Under the pieces are notes generated by a model that saw only the letters and a program-made list of their open reading frames with translations, ran no database searches and was not told the origin of the DNA. 64,000 nucleotides of DNA from contig JAIQFH010000028.1 of NCBI GenBank assembly GCA_020073385.1, forward strand, positions 1 through 64,000, written 5' to 3'. Below, piece after piece: positions 33,437 to 41,028 of the stretch. Position numbers and translations under genes: made by a program. The first letter of the stretch is position 1; each line of letters opens with the position of its first letter. The DNA is from Terriglobia bacterium. GTDB lineage: Bacteria > Acidobacteriota > Terriglobia > Terriglobales > Acidobacteriaceae.

Positions 33437-33950
33437 CAGCACCGAGGTCCTCGTCCTCGACCCGCCTCCCGATAAACCCGATGACGACCGGCCCAGGGAC
33501 GAGGCATCGGAAAAGGTCTCCGAGAGGACAGGCAAGCGCAGTTGGCGAATTAGCAATCCTAAAGCATTCCGCGAGCGTACCGTGGTTGCCGAGGAGTCTA
33601 ACCTGCTGAAGTGGGCAGGGCAGTTTCAGACCGCCACGACCCGAGATAGGCGTCTGGAGAGAATTCAGCCGGCACTACTCGACATGCCGAATGCGCCGCT
33701 CGAAACGAAGAGAACGAACGTTGGTATCTTCCGGGGAGTCGAGCAACCCCTTTTCCCCGCTCTAGGTGCACGCGACCTCAGAATCTTTACCGGTGTCGAA
33801 GAGGAGTTGCTGGAATCGCTCATTCACGAACGTCCAGGCCGGCCAGGTGGTGCGGTGCAGGCTGGAGGCGATTTGGAAGGACGACCGCCAATGCCAGCCA
33901 CGGTTAGTGTCAGCCGCAGCGGCAGTTGCATGATCATTGAGGGTTTTTAG
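33342..33950 (+). other. uncertain reading frame in a decayed region
   Basis: A 202-codon open frame overlaps the DUF3883 fragment. Its N-terminal third is low-complexity (VVVGAGPRQVVTVVVATC). Residues 65-165 have more ordinary composition (AFRERTVVAEESNLLKWAGQ, VGIFRGVEQPLFPALGA) but match no family I know. There is no convincing ribosome site. It may be another gene remnant; I would not treat it as a functional gene without homologues. Confidence 0.25.
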
Positions 33951-34003
33951 TTCGCAGCGGCGTGATCAACGCTCGAACGTCACTTCGGACTGAGTTTCTG
34001 GCG

Positions 34004-34105
34004 TCATGGCATCCTGCCAATTGAGCTTTGGAACCCACAGACGTGTCTCGGCATTGGCCAGCGCTCCAAGGAAGCCGCAGTGTTCTTGGGCTTTTCGCGT
34101 TTCAC
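34004..34105 (-). pseudogene. remnant of abiEii toxin start
   Basis: A GTG at 34105 overlaps the stop of abiEi (GTGA), the usual arrangement of the toxin gene. The first dozen codons give VKREKPKNTAAS, as expected for an AbiEii nucleotidyltransferase. After that the frame (LERWPMPRHVCGF) no longer resembles the family and stops at 34004-34006. A different frame over the same bases ends in a plausible protein tail (LWVPKLNWQDAMTPETQ), so a deletion has joined the toxin start to the end of some other gene. The toxin is lost. Confidence 0.6.
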
Positions 34106-34698
34106 AGCGCCTCCATGTAGGGGCGAAGGACATTGCTAACACGACAGATTTTCGCGTAGCGGTAGATTTCGTTGATGCTGGCCTTCTTTTGGCGAAGGCA
34201 ATCTTTCAGTGCCTCAATTGCGACATCGAGTCCGATTTTGTTCCTGAAGTTAAAACAGTCGGCTACCGTCTTCGCGGCGGAGTAGACGCGGACATGGACG
34301 CCTTCGATCTTATGGTCTTCAATTCCTTCAGTCTGCGAAGGTCCGGAGAGGCGCACGATCCTGAGTGTTGGCGAAACGACAGCAGGTGTTCGTGCCCCTT
34401 TGCGGAGAGCGATCCAAACCGAGGCGGGACTCTGGGTTGTGATCTCGTGAAAGGCGAGAGCCGAAAGCAGGCAGATAACAGCTTCCGGGACTCGCTTGGC
34501 TACTGCGGCGTAAGAATGGTGTTCCGTCACGTTGGCGTCTGGGAGCGTGTAGATTCCACGTCCAGGCCGATTCAGCTTGCCTTGGCGGTGGAGACGAACG
34601 AGATACCCCCGCGGAAGGCCGATCGCCCCGATTTCGCGCGGCCTAACGAGCCCGTGCTTGCCAACATACCGCATAATCTTCTGAAGTGCCTCTGCCAT
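34102..34698 (-). CDS. abiEi: AbiEi-type antitoxin / transcriptional autoregulator (type IV toxin-antitoxin)
   Basis: 198 residues from ATG 34698. An N-terminal winged-helix AbiEi_4-type domain (RYVGKHGLVRPREIGAIGLP, RGYLVRLHRQGKLNRPGRGI) is followed by the AbiEi C-terminal region. That region has VPEAVICLLSALAFHEITTQ, the GVHVRVYSAAKTVADCFNF motif and IEALKDCLRQKKASINEI. AbiEi proteins repress their own promoter through inverted repeats and counteract the AbiEii GTP-binding nucleotidyltransferase. Here a perfect 13-bp inverted repeat lies just upstream, but the toxin gene is reduced to a dozen codons, leaving an orphan antitoxin. It could now serve as an antidote to a related invading system. 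Confidence 0.87.
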   Translation of the reverse strand: MAEALQKIMRYVGKHGLVRPREIGAIGLPRGYLVRLHRQGKLNRPGRGIYTLPDANVTEHHSYAAVAKRVPEAVICLLSALAFHEITTQSPASVWIALRKGARTPAVVSPTLRIVRLSGPSQTEGIEDHKIEGVHVRVYSAAKTVADCFNFRNKIGLDVAIEALKDCLRQKKASINEIYRYAKICRVSNVLRPYMEAL

Positions 34699-34707
34699 GA
34701 GTGGTCT

Positions 34708-34745
34708 CAATATGTCATTACTTAATAATATCTAATGACATATTG
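34708..34745. promoter_or_regulatory. abiE operator: perfect 13-bp inverted repeat
   Basis: caatatgtcatta at 34708-34720 is matched exactly by taatgacatattg at 34733-34745, with a 12-base A/T-rich spacer. It begins ten bases before the abiEi start codon on the minus strand. AbiEi proteins are known to bind such repeats to repress their own operon. The right arm and the spacer are also read as the last codons of the truncated ubiquitin-like gene. Confidence 0.8.
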
Positions 34746-34940
34746 CAACATACAATAAGCCTCGGAGTCATTCTCGACGACAGGGTCTTCCTTGTCGCCC
34801 CTGACTTCGCGGAAAAGGTCGTAAGCTGGACTGGACGTGCCGAGCTTGTAGAGCGCCTCACCCGTAGTCGGGTTGGGCGACTCGTACGGCTTCTGGTCAA
34901 TGTGGATACGGGCTTGGTGTTTGTGCTCGTGGTTTTCCAT
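34722..34940 (-). pseudogene. truncated multiubiquitin-type (ubiquitin-like) protein gene
   Basis: From ATG 34940 (an ATG at 34967 is also possible) the product reads ARIHIDQKPYESPNPTTGEA, LYKLGTSSPAYDLFREVRGD and KEDPVVENDSEA. This is the beta-grasp core of the bacterial Multiubiquitin family. The final strand expected after NDSEA is missing. It is replaced by YCMLQYVIRYY, which is encoded by the abiE operator, and the frame stops inside that inverted repeat. Members normally precede E1-like, E2-like and JAB-type genes of a bacterial ubiquitin-like pathway; none is found here. The gene is the left-over of such an operon and probably does not fold completely. Confidence 0.7.
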
Positions 34941-34954
34941 ATTTTTCTCTTGGG

Positions 34955-35239
34955 CTAAATGGGGCATTGATCGAGAGACAGGAGATTGTCGTTCCAGTCA
35001 CCGTCAGCGTAGGTGCGAACGTAAGGCGCACGGCCGGCGGGGCGTATGACGCCAACGTCGGAACGCTTGCCTGTGTAGGGATCAAGAACAAAGAAAGTGT
35101 TGGTTCCTCCGTCGATGCTGCGGATAACATCTTCGCGGCTCCATTTCCAGCCCGCCTGGGGATTCCCCAGGTGCGTGATGTGCTCATGCGGGCTCTGTGG
35201 ATGGGGCTTACTGATGCACGTCACCCGAACATCTGCCAT
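34955..35239 (-). CDS. DUF3892 family protein
   Basis: 94 residues from ATG 35239, with AAGGGAGA upstream; the longer frame to 35272 is less likely. The motifs VRVTCISKPHPQSPHEHITH, GWKWSREDVIRSIDGGTNTF and the end RTYADGDWNDNLLSLDQCP are characteristic. The family is small, often found beside ubiquitin-like or toxin-antitoxin genes, and has no proven function. Its stop lies just before the truncated ubiquitin-like gene on the same strand, so both were probably one operon. Confidence 0.82.
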   Translation of the reverse strand: MADVRVTCISKPHPQSPHEHITHLGNPQAGWKWSREDVIRSIDGGTNTFFVLDPYTGKRSDVGVIRPAGRAPYVRTYADGDWNDNLLSLDQCPI

Positions 35240-35391
35240 GATTGATCTCCCTTCAGTTGGCCCCGACCGCATACTTGCTGCACATCGCCGGCCCTGATTG
35301 CGTAACCATTATTCCGCAGGCATTCGCATGATGTCAAGATGGCAAAGCACTATGTCAGCACTACAAACAGTCAGAGCCCATTTCCTCTGCT

Positions 35392-35423
35392 GTCAACACT
35401 GTAAACACGTTTATGGGGTTGAC
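35392..35423. promoter_or_regulatory. 32-bp symmetric operator upstream of the XRE regulator
   Basis: The arrangement is GTCAAC - 4 - TAAAC - AC - GTTTA - 4 - GTTGAC, symmetric about 35407/35408. The right arm overlaps the -35 hexamer of the promoter below, as expected for an autorepressed XRE gene. Confidence 0.65.
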
Positions 35424-35447
35424 ATATGAGGCAATACTGTTCAGAAT
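35419..35447 (+). promoter_or_regulatory. sigma-70-type promoter for the XRE/ImmA/DarTG block
   Basis: TTGACA at 35419-35424, 17 bases, then CAGAAT at 35442-35447. The start point would fall near 35454, only a few bases before the ATG at 35457, so the first mRNA is almost leaderless. Confidence 0.55.
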
Positions 35448-35456
35448 TGAAAGCGA

Positions 35457-35834
35457 ATGGGATCCGACGGTTACGAAAAAACCTTTTACGCCGCCTTCGG
35501 GAAGCTGCTTGCGGAGATGAGGCGTAAGCGTGGAATCTCCCAAGAAATGCTGGCGGATGAGCTCGGACTCTCACGCACCTCGATCACGAACATTGAAAAG
35601 GGACGGCAACCCGTCCAGCTGCACACTCTCTATTTGATTGCGCGTTTGCTTTCAATTGACATTAAGGAGCTATTGCCTTCGCAGAAAACCATGGATCTGC
35701 CCAACGAAGTTGGAGAGGTTAGCGTGAGTCGGTCGGAATGGCTCGAACAGATGAATGTTAAGTTACCGGGAGGACCAGATGCTAGGGAAGAGAAAGAGTT
35801 TAGAAGACGAAGCAAGAAAGCTGTTGCAGACTAG
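35457..35834 (+). CDS. XRE-family transcriptional regulator
   Basis: 125 residues. A helix-turn-helix of the Cro/CI type occupies about 12-70 (LAEMRRKRGISQEMLADELG, LSRTSITNIEKGRQ), followed by a charged tail. Its 3' end overlaps the ImmA-like gene by 56 bases in another frame, implying co-expression. A symmetric operator and promoter lie directly upstream. XRE/ImmA pairs control excision and lysogeny in elements such as ICEBs1, with the protease cleaving the repressor. Here the targets are likely its own operon and perhaps darTG downstream. Confidence 0.88.
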   Translation: MGSDGYEKTFYAAFGKLLAEMRRKRGISQEMLADELGLSRTSITNIEKGRQPVQLHTLYLIARLLSIDIKELLPSQKTMDLPNEVGEVSVSRSEWLEQMNVKLPGGPDAREEKEFRRRSKKAVAD

Positions 35835-36312
35835 CGGAGTCGAACGTCCTCCAGTTCCGGTCGAGAGTCTGGCTAGAGCGCTTGGTATCGACGTGCGCTT
35901 TTCGCCAGCCAAGGAGGACGTGTCGGGTGCTCTGATAAGAGACGGCGACTCAGTCGTAATAGCCATTAACTCTGCCCAGCATGAGAATAGGCAGAGATTC
36001 ACAATTGCGCACGAAATTGGCCACTTCGTTCTTCATAAAGGCACACAGGTTCACTTCGATGAAGATTTCCGAATAAATTTCAGAAACGCGGTTTCGTCGG
36101 AAGCCACTAATGTGGACGAGATTGAAGCTAATCGATTCGCCGCAGCACTATTGATGCCCGAAGGCTTCCTCCGCCGAGACTTACTTCGATTGAAGCCTGA
36201 CGGCAGCACACTCGATAACGCGATTCAGTCTCTTGCTGTGAGATATAAGGTGAGCACACGGGCGATGGAGCTTAGGCTTGTTAATCTAGGCTTCATATCA
36301 CCCGTCGACTAG
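35779..36312 (+). CDS. ImmA/IrrE-type zinc metallopeptidase
   Basis: 177 residues from ATG 35779, which has GGGAGGACC upstream; the ATG at 35755 is less likely. The N-terminal LEDEARKLLQTSGVERPPVP is typical. The zinc site HEIGHF appears in FTIAHEIGHFVLHKG, and the third ligand lies in EIEANRFAAALLMP. The family cleaves XRE-type repressors in trans, as ImmA does to ImmR. The overlapping XRE gene is the obvious substrate. The pair could couple DNA damage or phage infection to expression of neighbouring genes. Confidence 0.9.
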   Translation: MLGKRKSLEDEARKLLQTSGVERPPVPVESLARALGIDVRFSPAKEDVSGALIRDGDSVVIAINSAQHENRQRFTIAHEIGHFVLHKGTQVHFDEDFRINFRNAVSSEATNVDEIEANRFAAALLMPEGFLRRDLLRLKPDGSTLDNAIQSLAVRYKVSTRAMELRLVNLGFISPVD

Positions 36313-36428
36313 AGTTTCGTTGGACCTCTCTCTAGAACGGTTCGGGCCAAGAACAATGTGGCGGTGTCGAGGGGACAAGTAGTACCAATTGAGCGTGTGA
36401 CGAGCAACGAGCAGGTATGTGAAGCGAG

Positions 36429-37067
36429 ATGAGCTCACTGACGCCAGAGAAGGCTCTAGTTTTCAGAATTACGCATATCAAGAACGTGGCCTGGATTCTG
36501 GCAAACGGTCTGCACTGTCGAAACTCCGGGGTTTTGGACCCGGACTATGAAGAAATTGGGAATCCAGATTTGATAGCAATGCGGGCACATCGCGCGATGC
36601 CAATCCCGCCAGGTGGCACACTGAGTGACTACATCCCTTTCTACTTTACTCCGTATTCTCCAATGATGCTGAACATCAAGACTGGCTACAACGGCATCAA
36701 ACAGACGCCAATGCGAGATATTGCTATTTTGGTTTCGTCATTGCGAAAAGTTCATGAAATGGGCATCCAATTCGTATTTTCCGATAGGCACGCTTATTTG
36801 ATGGCTGCTGAGTTTTCGAGTGATCTTGACGATCTAAAGAAGATCGATTGGAAAATTCTTCAAGCACGCGATTTTAAGCGTGATCCCAACGATTTCGGCA
36901 AAGTTGAGCGTTATCAAGCCGAGGCTCTGATATATCAACATGTACCCATCGAAGCCTTGCTTGGCATAATTTGCTACGGGCCTGCGCAGCAGCAAATGGT
37001 CACGGAACTCGCCGCAACCCTTGATCGCAAGGTGGAAATCAAAGCACTACCAGGATGGTATCTCTGA
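36429..37067 (+). CDS. darT: DarT ADP-ribosyltransferase toxin (DarT2 type)
   Basis: 212 residues. Matches DarT along its whole length: RITHIKNVAWILANGLHCRN at the start, then IPFYFTPYSPMMLNI, FVFSDRHAYLMAAEF and ILQARDFKRDPNDF. The catalytic Glu lies in YQAEALIYQHVPIEALLGI. Characterised members attach ADP-ribose to thymidines of single-stranded DNA and block replication; DarTG systems abort phage infection. The stop overlaps the DarG start (TGATG), so toxin and antitoxin are coupled. The gene begins 117 bases after immA, close enough to be regulated with it. Confidence 0.94.
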   Translation: MSSLTPEKALVFRITHIKNVAWILANGLHCRNSGVLDPDYEEIGNPDLIAMRAHRAMPIPPGGTLSDYIPFYFTPYSPMMLNIKTGYNGIKQTPMRDIAILVSSLRKVHEMGIQFVFSDRHAYLMAAEFSSDLDDLKKIDWKILQARDFKRDPNDFGKVERYQAEALIYQHVPIEALLGIICYGPAQQQMVTELAATLDRKVEIKALPGWYL

Positions 37068-38128
37068 TGATTCGCTACGCAGAAGGAAATCTACTTGACG
37101 CTCACGCTGAAGCCTTGGTTAACACAGTGAATGAGGTCGGAGTGATGGGCAAGGGCATTGCCCTGATGTTCAGTGAGGCGTTCCCGGCGAACACGCGTGC
37201 ATATCAGGAAGCCTGCAAGGACGGAAAAGTCCGGGTAGGACATATGTTCGTGACGGAAAATCCTTCTCTAATAAGCCCGCGGTGGGTAATAAACTTCCCC
37301 ACAAAGAAGCACTGGCGACACCCATCGAAGTTGGAGTGGATTCGCGAAGGACTGCGGGACCTTGTCCAGGTGATTCAGGAAAAACAGATCCATTCGGTCG
37401 CGTTGCCCCCACTTGGTTGCGGAAATGGGGGGCTAGACTGGCAGCTGATACGCCGCGAAATCGAGGCAGCTTTAGCCGATCTTACAGAAGTAGACATTCT
37501 GGTGTTCGCGCCAACCAACGCTTACCAAAACGCTCCGAAGAGAGATGGTGTTGAGGAACTGACGCCTGCAAGAGCGCTCATAGCCGAACTCGTTCGCCGC
37601 TATGCCGTACTCGGGATCGAATGCACAAACCTCGAAGTCCAGAAACTCGCGTGGTTCCTTCAAAGGGCCATTACGACATTAGATCTACCAGACCCTCTGA
37701 AACTCCGTTTCGTCGCTAACAAGTATGGTCCTTACGCCGATCAGCTTCGCCATTTGCTAAACGGCTTAGATGGCAGCTATCTTCACTGTGAAAAGCGGCT
37801 GAGTGATGCTGGTCCCTTTGACGTGATCTGGTTTGAAGACTCCAAGCGAGAACGCGTCAACGATTATCTCCATAGCAGTTCAGCCAAAGATTTCCTTCCC
37901 GCACTAGAAAGGACCGCTAACACTATTGATGGGTTCGAATCGCCGCTCGGTATGGAGTTGCTGGCAACAGTTGATTGGTTGCTCTCTGTCGGCGGCGTTG
38001 GCCCTAGCGTCACATCGATACGCGAAGGGCTCGCATCCTGGCCGGGAGGGAAAACAGCAGCTAAACGCAAACTAAGCCTTTTTGATGACAGGCTGCTCAG
38101 CTTAGCTCTTAAGCGCCTTCAAAACTGA
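37067..38128 (+). CDS. darG: DarG antitoxin: macrodomain DNA ADP-ribosyl glycohydrolase plus DarT-binding domain
   Basis: 353 residues from ATG 37067, overlapping the darT stop by one base. The N-terminal macrodomain (1-155) has RYAEGNLLDAHAEALVNTVN, EVGVMGKGIALMFSEAFP, INFPTKKHWRHPSKLEWI and the ligand loop LPPLGCGNGGLDW. It removes ADP-ribose from DNA. The C-terminal half (LTPARALIAELVRRYAVLGI, NLEVQKLAWFLQRAI, FVANKYGPYADQLRHLLNGL) is the DarT-neutralising domain. Both halves look intact, so the system should be functional. Confidence 0.94.
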   Translation: MIRYAEGNLLDAHAEALVNTVNEVGVMGKGIALMFSEAFPANTRAYQEACKDGKVRVGHMFVTENPSLISPRWVINFPTKKHWRHPSKLEWIREGLRDLVQVIQEKQIHSVALPPLGCGNGGLDWQLIRREIEAALADLTEVDILVFAPTNAYQNAPKRDGVEELTPARALIAELVRRYAVLGIECTNLEVQKLAWFLQRAITTLDLPDPLKLRFVANKYGPYADQLRHLLNGLDGSYLHCEKRLSDAGPFDVIWFEDSKRERVNDYLHSSSAKDFLPALERTANTIDGFESPLGMELLATVDWLLSVGGVGPSVTSIREGLASWPGGKTAAKRKLSLFDDRLLSLALKRLQN

Positions 38129-38195
38129 GGCGAACCAGCATTTTCAGATGCTGGATCAGCACGCATCCGGGCAGCTGCGCTGCCCCAAAAAGACG

Positions 38196-38528
38196 TGGTG
38201 CGGGCGGAGGGACTTGAACCCTCATGGGCCGTTTAAGCCCTGCGGATTTTCATACCGTCTACGGCTTTCGCCGCCCGAATGTGACACCCTTGGAGGGCTC
38301 ACGTCAGGTTTGCGGTCTGGACTATCCCTTCACCCTCCCCCGGAAGCTCCAGAGCTTAGGGTGCTGCCCGTCTAGTCTCTACACCTTCCCGGTTGGGTTT
38401 CTCCGGGCTTGGCTCGGGATTGCCGTTTAAGGTTTCCCCGAATTTGAGCAGTTCTGCATCGCCGGTTTCCCAGGCGAGCACTCAAGTTTTCCTTAAGTCC
38501 GCTGCGTATGCCATTCCGCCACGCCCGC
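38196..38528 (-). tRNA. tRNA-Leu(UAA) interrupted by a group I intron
   Basis: The 5' exon (38495-38528) starts GCGGGCGTGGCGGAATGGC and ends GCGGACTT. The 3' exon (38196-38250) begins AAAATCCGCAGGGC and ends with the acceptor strand and encoded ACCA. Spliced, the RNA has acceptor GCGGGCG/CGCCCGC, anticodon stem GCGGA/TCCGC with loop CTTAAAA (anticodon UAA), a long variable arm and T-arm GAGGG/CCCTC. The sequence outside the anticodon arm differs from the disrupted host tRNA-Leu, so it is not a local duplicate. A TATCAT -10-like box lies about 25 bases upstream. Located inside the integrative element, it can supply the UUA-decoding tRNA destroyed by the insertion. Confidence 0.93.
38251..38494 (-). 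ncRNA. group I intron (tRNA-Leu type, IC3-like), 244 nt, no ORF
   Basis: It is inserted between U34 and A35 of the anticodon. The 5' exon ends in U, which forms the wobble U-G of P1 (exon ACUU with intron GAGU); the intron ends in G. Conserved core pieces are present in order: GGGGAAACC, GGCAATCCCGAGCCAAGCC, AAGGTGTAGAGACTAGACGG, then GGATAGTCC (P7 partner of AGACTA) and GCGAAAGCCG near the 3' end. This is the layout of the self-splicing intron in cyanobacterial tRNA-Leu(UAA), compared from memory. No homing endonuclease is encoded. Confidence 0.92.
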
Positions 38529-38672
38529 GCGCGGCTGCCTTACTTATGATAGGGCACGTTGCCCGTTTTTACACATCCGTTTCCTGGTCAGCCGGTTCCG
38601 CCGACTCGGGACTGCGAGGCGAAGCCATGCCGTGCAAAATCAGCGATAATCGATGGAGGAGAACTTATCGAC

Positions 38673-39500
38673 ATGGCCTTGAGTGATTCCGCAATCAAGT
38701 CTCTGGCGGGCTTGTGGGGAAGCTATGACTTCTACCTGATCCGGGACCGGCATTTCAAAACAGCGTCGGATATGGTCGAGCGCTTTCTCGTAAGATATCA
38801 GCCCAGATGGAAGAAGTCCCCCCGAGACCTTGACAAGGAGTTCGTGAATAGCTCCAAGGCAGTGCGAGAGCAACTGACCGAATGGGCCGAGAAGAAGCTG
38901 GCGGTCGTGGCGGAAAACGAAGCGCTTCCGACGCTTCAGGCGAACATCATGTTCAAGCAGCTGCTCTATGACGGCCAAACCATTAACTTCGGCTCGGTTG
39001 ACACGAATTGGAAAAAGAAGGTCGACATCGCGGCGGAACTCCGGCAGTACAAGCCTTGGTCAGTCGCGCATGCAGCTGCGACCTTGGGTGGACGAAAGAA
39101 GCTCCGCAAGCATGCGGAGTCGATCTTGGCCGACTCTGGATCTTCCCGAGAAGGGGAATTCTTCGAAGCCTGGTGGAACCTCTCGGACGATGGCGACAGA
39201 CCGATGCTCTTCCCTCAGGTATGGGGCCACACGACAGGAAAGATGTGGATACCATCGGGTGATACCGCGTTTCCAGCGAAATTCAGCTTCGGCTTGGTGA
39301 ACGTCGCAAGCAGAAGCAAGATCCTGATCCAATGCCTCGCGAAACCCTCGTCAGTCGACGCGGCGGCACAGTCCCTGCTGATGGAGAAGCGAAACCTCGC
39401 AGCCCAGGGTGGCTGGCTGCTGTTCGAGTTCTCAAATTCCCAAGTAAAGGATGACATGGACGGTTGCTTCGACACGATCGAGGACTTCTTGAGCTATTGA
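38673..39500 (+). CDS. hypothetical island protein
   Basis: 275 residues from ATG 38673, with GGAGGAG 12-17 bases upstream; the frame opens earlier at 38559. It begins MALSDSAIKSLAGLWGSYDF and continues with a helical region (FLVRYQPRWKKSPRDLDKEF) and KKVDIAAELRQYKPWSVAHA. The C-terminal alpha/beta section is VDAAAQSLLMEKRNLAAQGG and WLLFEFSNSQVKDD. No motif recognised. Codon use and composition look coding. It lies between the cargo tRNA-Leu and the integrase, and could be an accessory defence or element-specific gene. Confidence 0.6.
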   Translation: MALSDSAIKSLAGLWGSYDFYLIRDRHFKTASDMVERFLVRYQPRWKKSPRDLDKEFVNSSKAVREQLTEWAEKKLAVVAENEALPTLQANIMFKQLLYDGQTINFGSVDTNWKKKVDIAAELRQYKPWSVAHAAATLGGRKKLRKHAESILADSGSSREGEFFEAWWNLSDDGDRPMLFPQVWGHTTGKMWIPSGDTAFPAKFSFGLVNVASRSKILIQCLAKPSSVDAAAQSLLMEKRNLAAQGGWLLFEFSNSQVKDDMDGCFDTIEDFLSY

Positions 39501-39631
39501 AGCTCCGCGTCGTGCCGTTCGGCTGCTCTAGCTGAACTACGGCCCCGCTTTGAAAAGCAATTCGAACGTTCTCATTCGAACGAAGATAGGCAGCCGGGGA
39601 GAATAAACGGTAACCGCAAAGCTCACGTTCG

Positions 39632-40897
39632 TTAAGCAACGTTGCCAACGCTAGCGTCGCTCGTCCTCTTCTTCCTCTTCGGTCGCATTACGTTGATTGC
39701 AACGGAGTCGAGCGAAGTTTTGATGTGTGCCGCGTAGTACTTCTCGATCATCTCAACGCTGGTGCGGCAGTTCTTGGCGATTTGGTAGATGTCGGCACCC
39801 TCCATCAAACGCAGGCAGATGTATGTGTGGCGCAGGCTGTACGCAGTGCGCGGCTGGCCTTCTCGGTCGATGCGGAGCTTTTCTTCGGTAAGGATGGTTT
39901 TGAAGAGCTCGCGCTGCCACTTCGGGAAAATTAGGTCGGTAGGTACTGGCATGTGCCAATGTGCATTCGGATCGATAGATGTCTCGGAGGTTTCTGTGTG
40001 CGCGTTCGCGCCATAAACGCGCGCCGGGCGGAGCCGGCTTCGAAGTCGCTTAAAAGGCAACACCGCACCCGGCATACTTTTGCAGTATCCAACCCCTCGT
40101 TTTCCCCTGACCTCGATCTCCAGGATTGTCTTTTTTAAATCGTCGTCGAAAACAATTGTGATATCGCGGAACTGAAGTCGCCAAGCCTCGTCGGGCCGCA
40201 GCCCGGTATTCACTGCAAAGAGCACGTAGTCGTGCAGCTGTTCTGCCTCCCATTTCCCGCCTCGTCTCTTCGGCTCTTGTGCGCGCATTCGAGTTGCTTT
40301 GTAGAGTTGTTTGTATTCGTCTGGCGAGAACCATGCCCGATGAGAGATTTTCGGTGACTTACGGTACGGCTCAGAAAAATCGGGAAGACGGTCCAGCCAT
40401 CCGTGGCGCAACGCCGTTTTCAGAGTCTGGCGGAGCGTCACGATTTCCTGATGCATCGTGCTGTGGGCGGGCGGCTTGCCATATTTCGTAATTGACTCCT
40501 GGTGCCTGTGAACTCGATATTCCTGGATCTTTCCAGAGGTAATCTCGGAGATGCCCATGTTTCCGAAGAAAGGAACTAGGCGTCCGCTAGACCGCCAGTG
40601 CTGGCCTTCTACGTAGCGGTTGTTGCGTTGGCCCTGCGTCATGATGTCGAACTCGCGTAGGTAGTGCTCTGACACTTCGCGAAAGGTCTTTTCGTTCTTG
40701 ATCTCGCCGTCGCGGAGTTTTCCGCGAAGTCGGAGGTACCAATCCTCGGCGATTTCCTTGGCCCTGGAGAGACTGTCCTCCTTCGTGCTGGTACGGCGAT
40801 TCTTACCCGCGAAAAAACTTGAGCATTGCCAGAGGCTACTGTTCGGGCGTTTGTAGACGTGAACTTTGCCGCCCAGGATCGTGTGGTGTTCCGTCAT
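39632..40897 (-). CDS. int: tyrosine recombinase (integrase) of the element
   Basis: 421 residues. The N-terminal part holds an arm/core-binding SAM-like domain (FREVSEHYLREFDIMTQGQ). The catalytic domain shows the first Arg in NTGLRPDEAWRLQF, the H-x-x-R box as SLRHTYICLRLMEG, and the nucleophile Tyr in VEMIEKYYAAH. The start is 131 bases from the right crossover core, the normal position for a phage- or ICE-type integrase next to its attachment site. It should recombine the GGACTTAAAATCC core in the anticodon loop of tRNA-Leu(UAA). No excisionase is recognised. Confidence 0.92.
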   Translation of the reverse strand: MTEHHTILGGKVHVYKRPNSSLWQCSSFFAGKNRRTSTKEDSLSRAKEIAEDWYLRLRGKLRDGEIKNEKTFREVSEHYLREFDIMTQGQRNNRYVEGQHWRSSGRLVPFFGNMGISEITSGKIQEYRVHRHQESITKYGKPPAHSTMHQEIVTLRQTLKTALRHGWLDRLPDFSEPYRKSPKISHRAWFSPDEYKQLYKATRMRAQEPKRRGGKWEAEQLHDYVLFAVNTGLRPDEAWRLQFRDITIVFDDDLKKTILEIEVRGKRGVGYCKSMPGAVLPFKRLRSRLRPARVYGANAHTETSETSIDPNAHWHMPVPTDLIFPKWQRELFKTILTEEKLRIDREGQPRTAYSLRHTYICLRLMEGADIYQIAKNCRTSVEMIEKYYAAHIKTSLDSVAINVMRPKRKKRTSDASVGNVA

Positions 40898-41028
40898 TTT
40901 CGTTCCTCCGCGAAGTGGCGCGAGAAACCCGAAAATGTGTAATGAGTGTGAAGCTAACTCCGGCTGGAGATGATGTCAATAAGATTATTGTCTACAGCAA
41001 GATATCGTGAAAGAGGATGGGTCTTATG

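Noticed and set aside
34006..34725. 239-codon open frame on the plus strand
   Set aside because: It is the complement of the well supported abiEi gene and resembles no protein family.
36313..36428. separate small gene between immA and darT
   Set aside because: No open frame with start and ribosome site; treated as a short leader.
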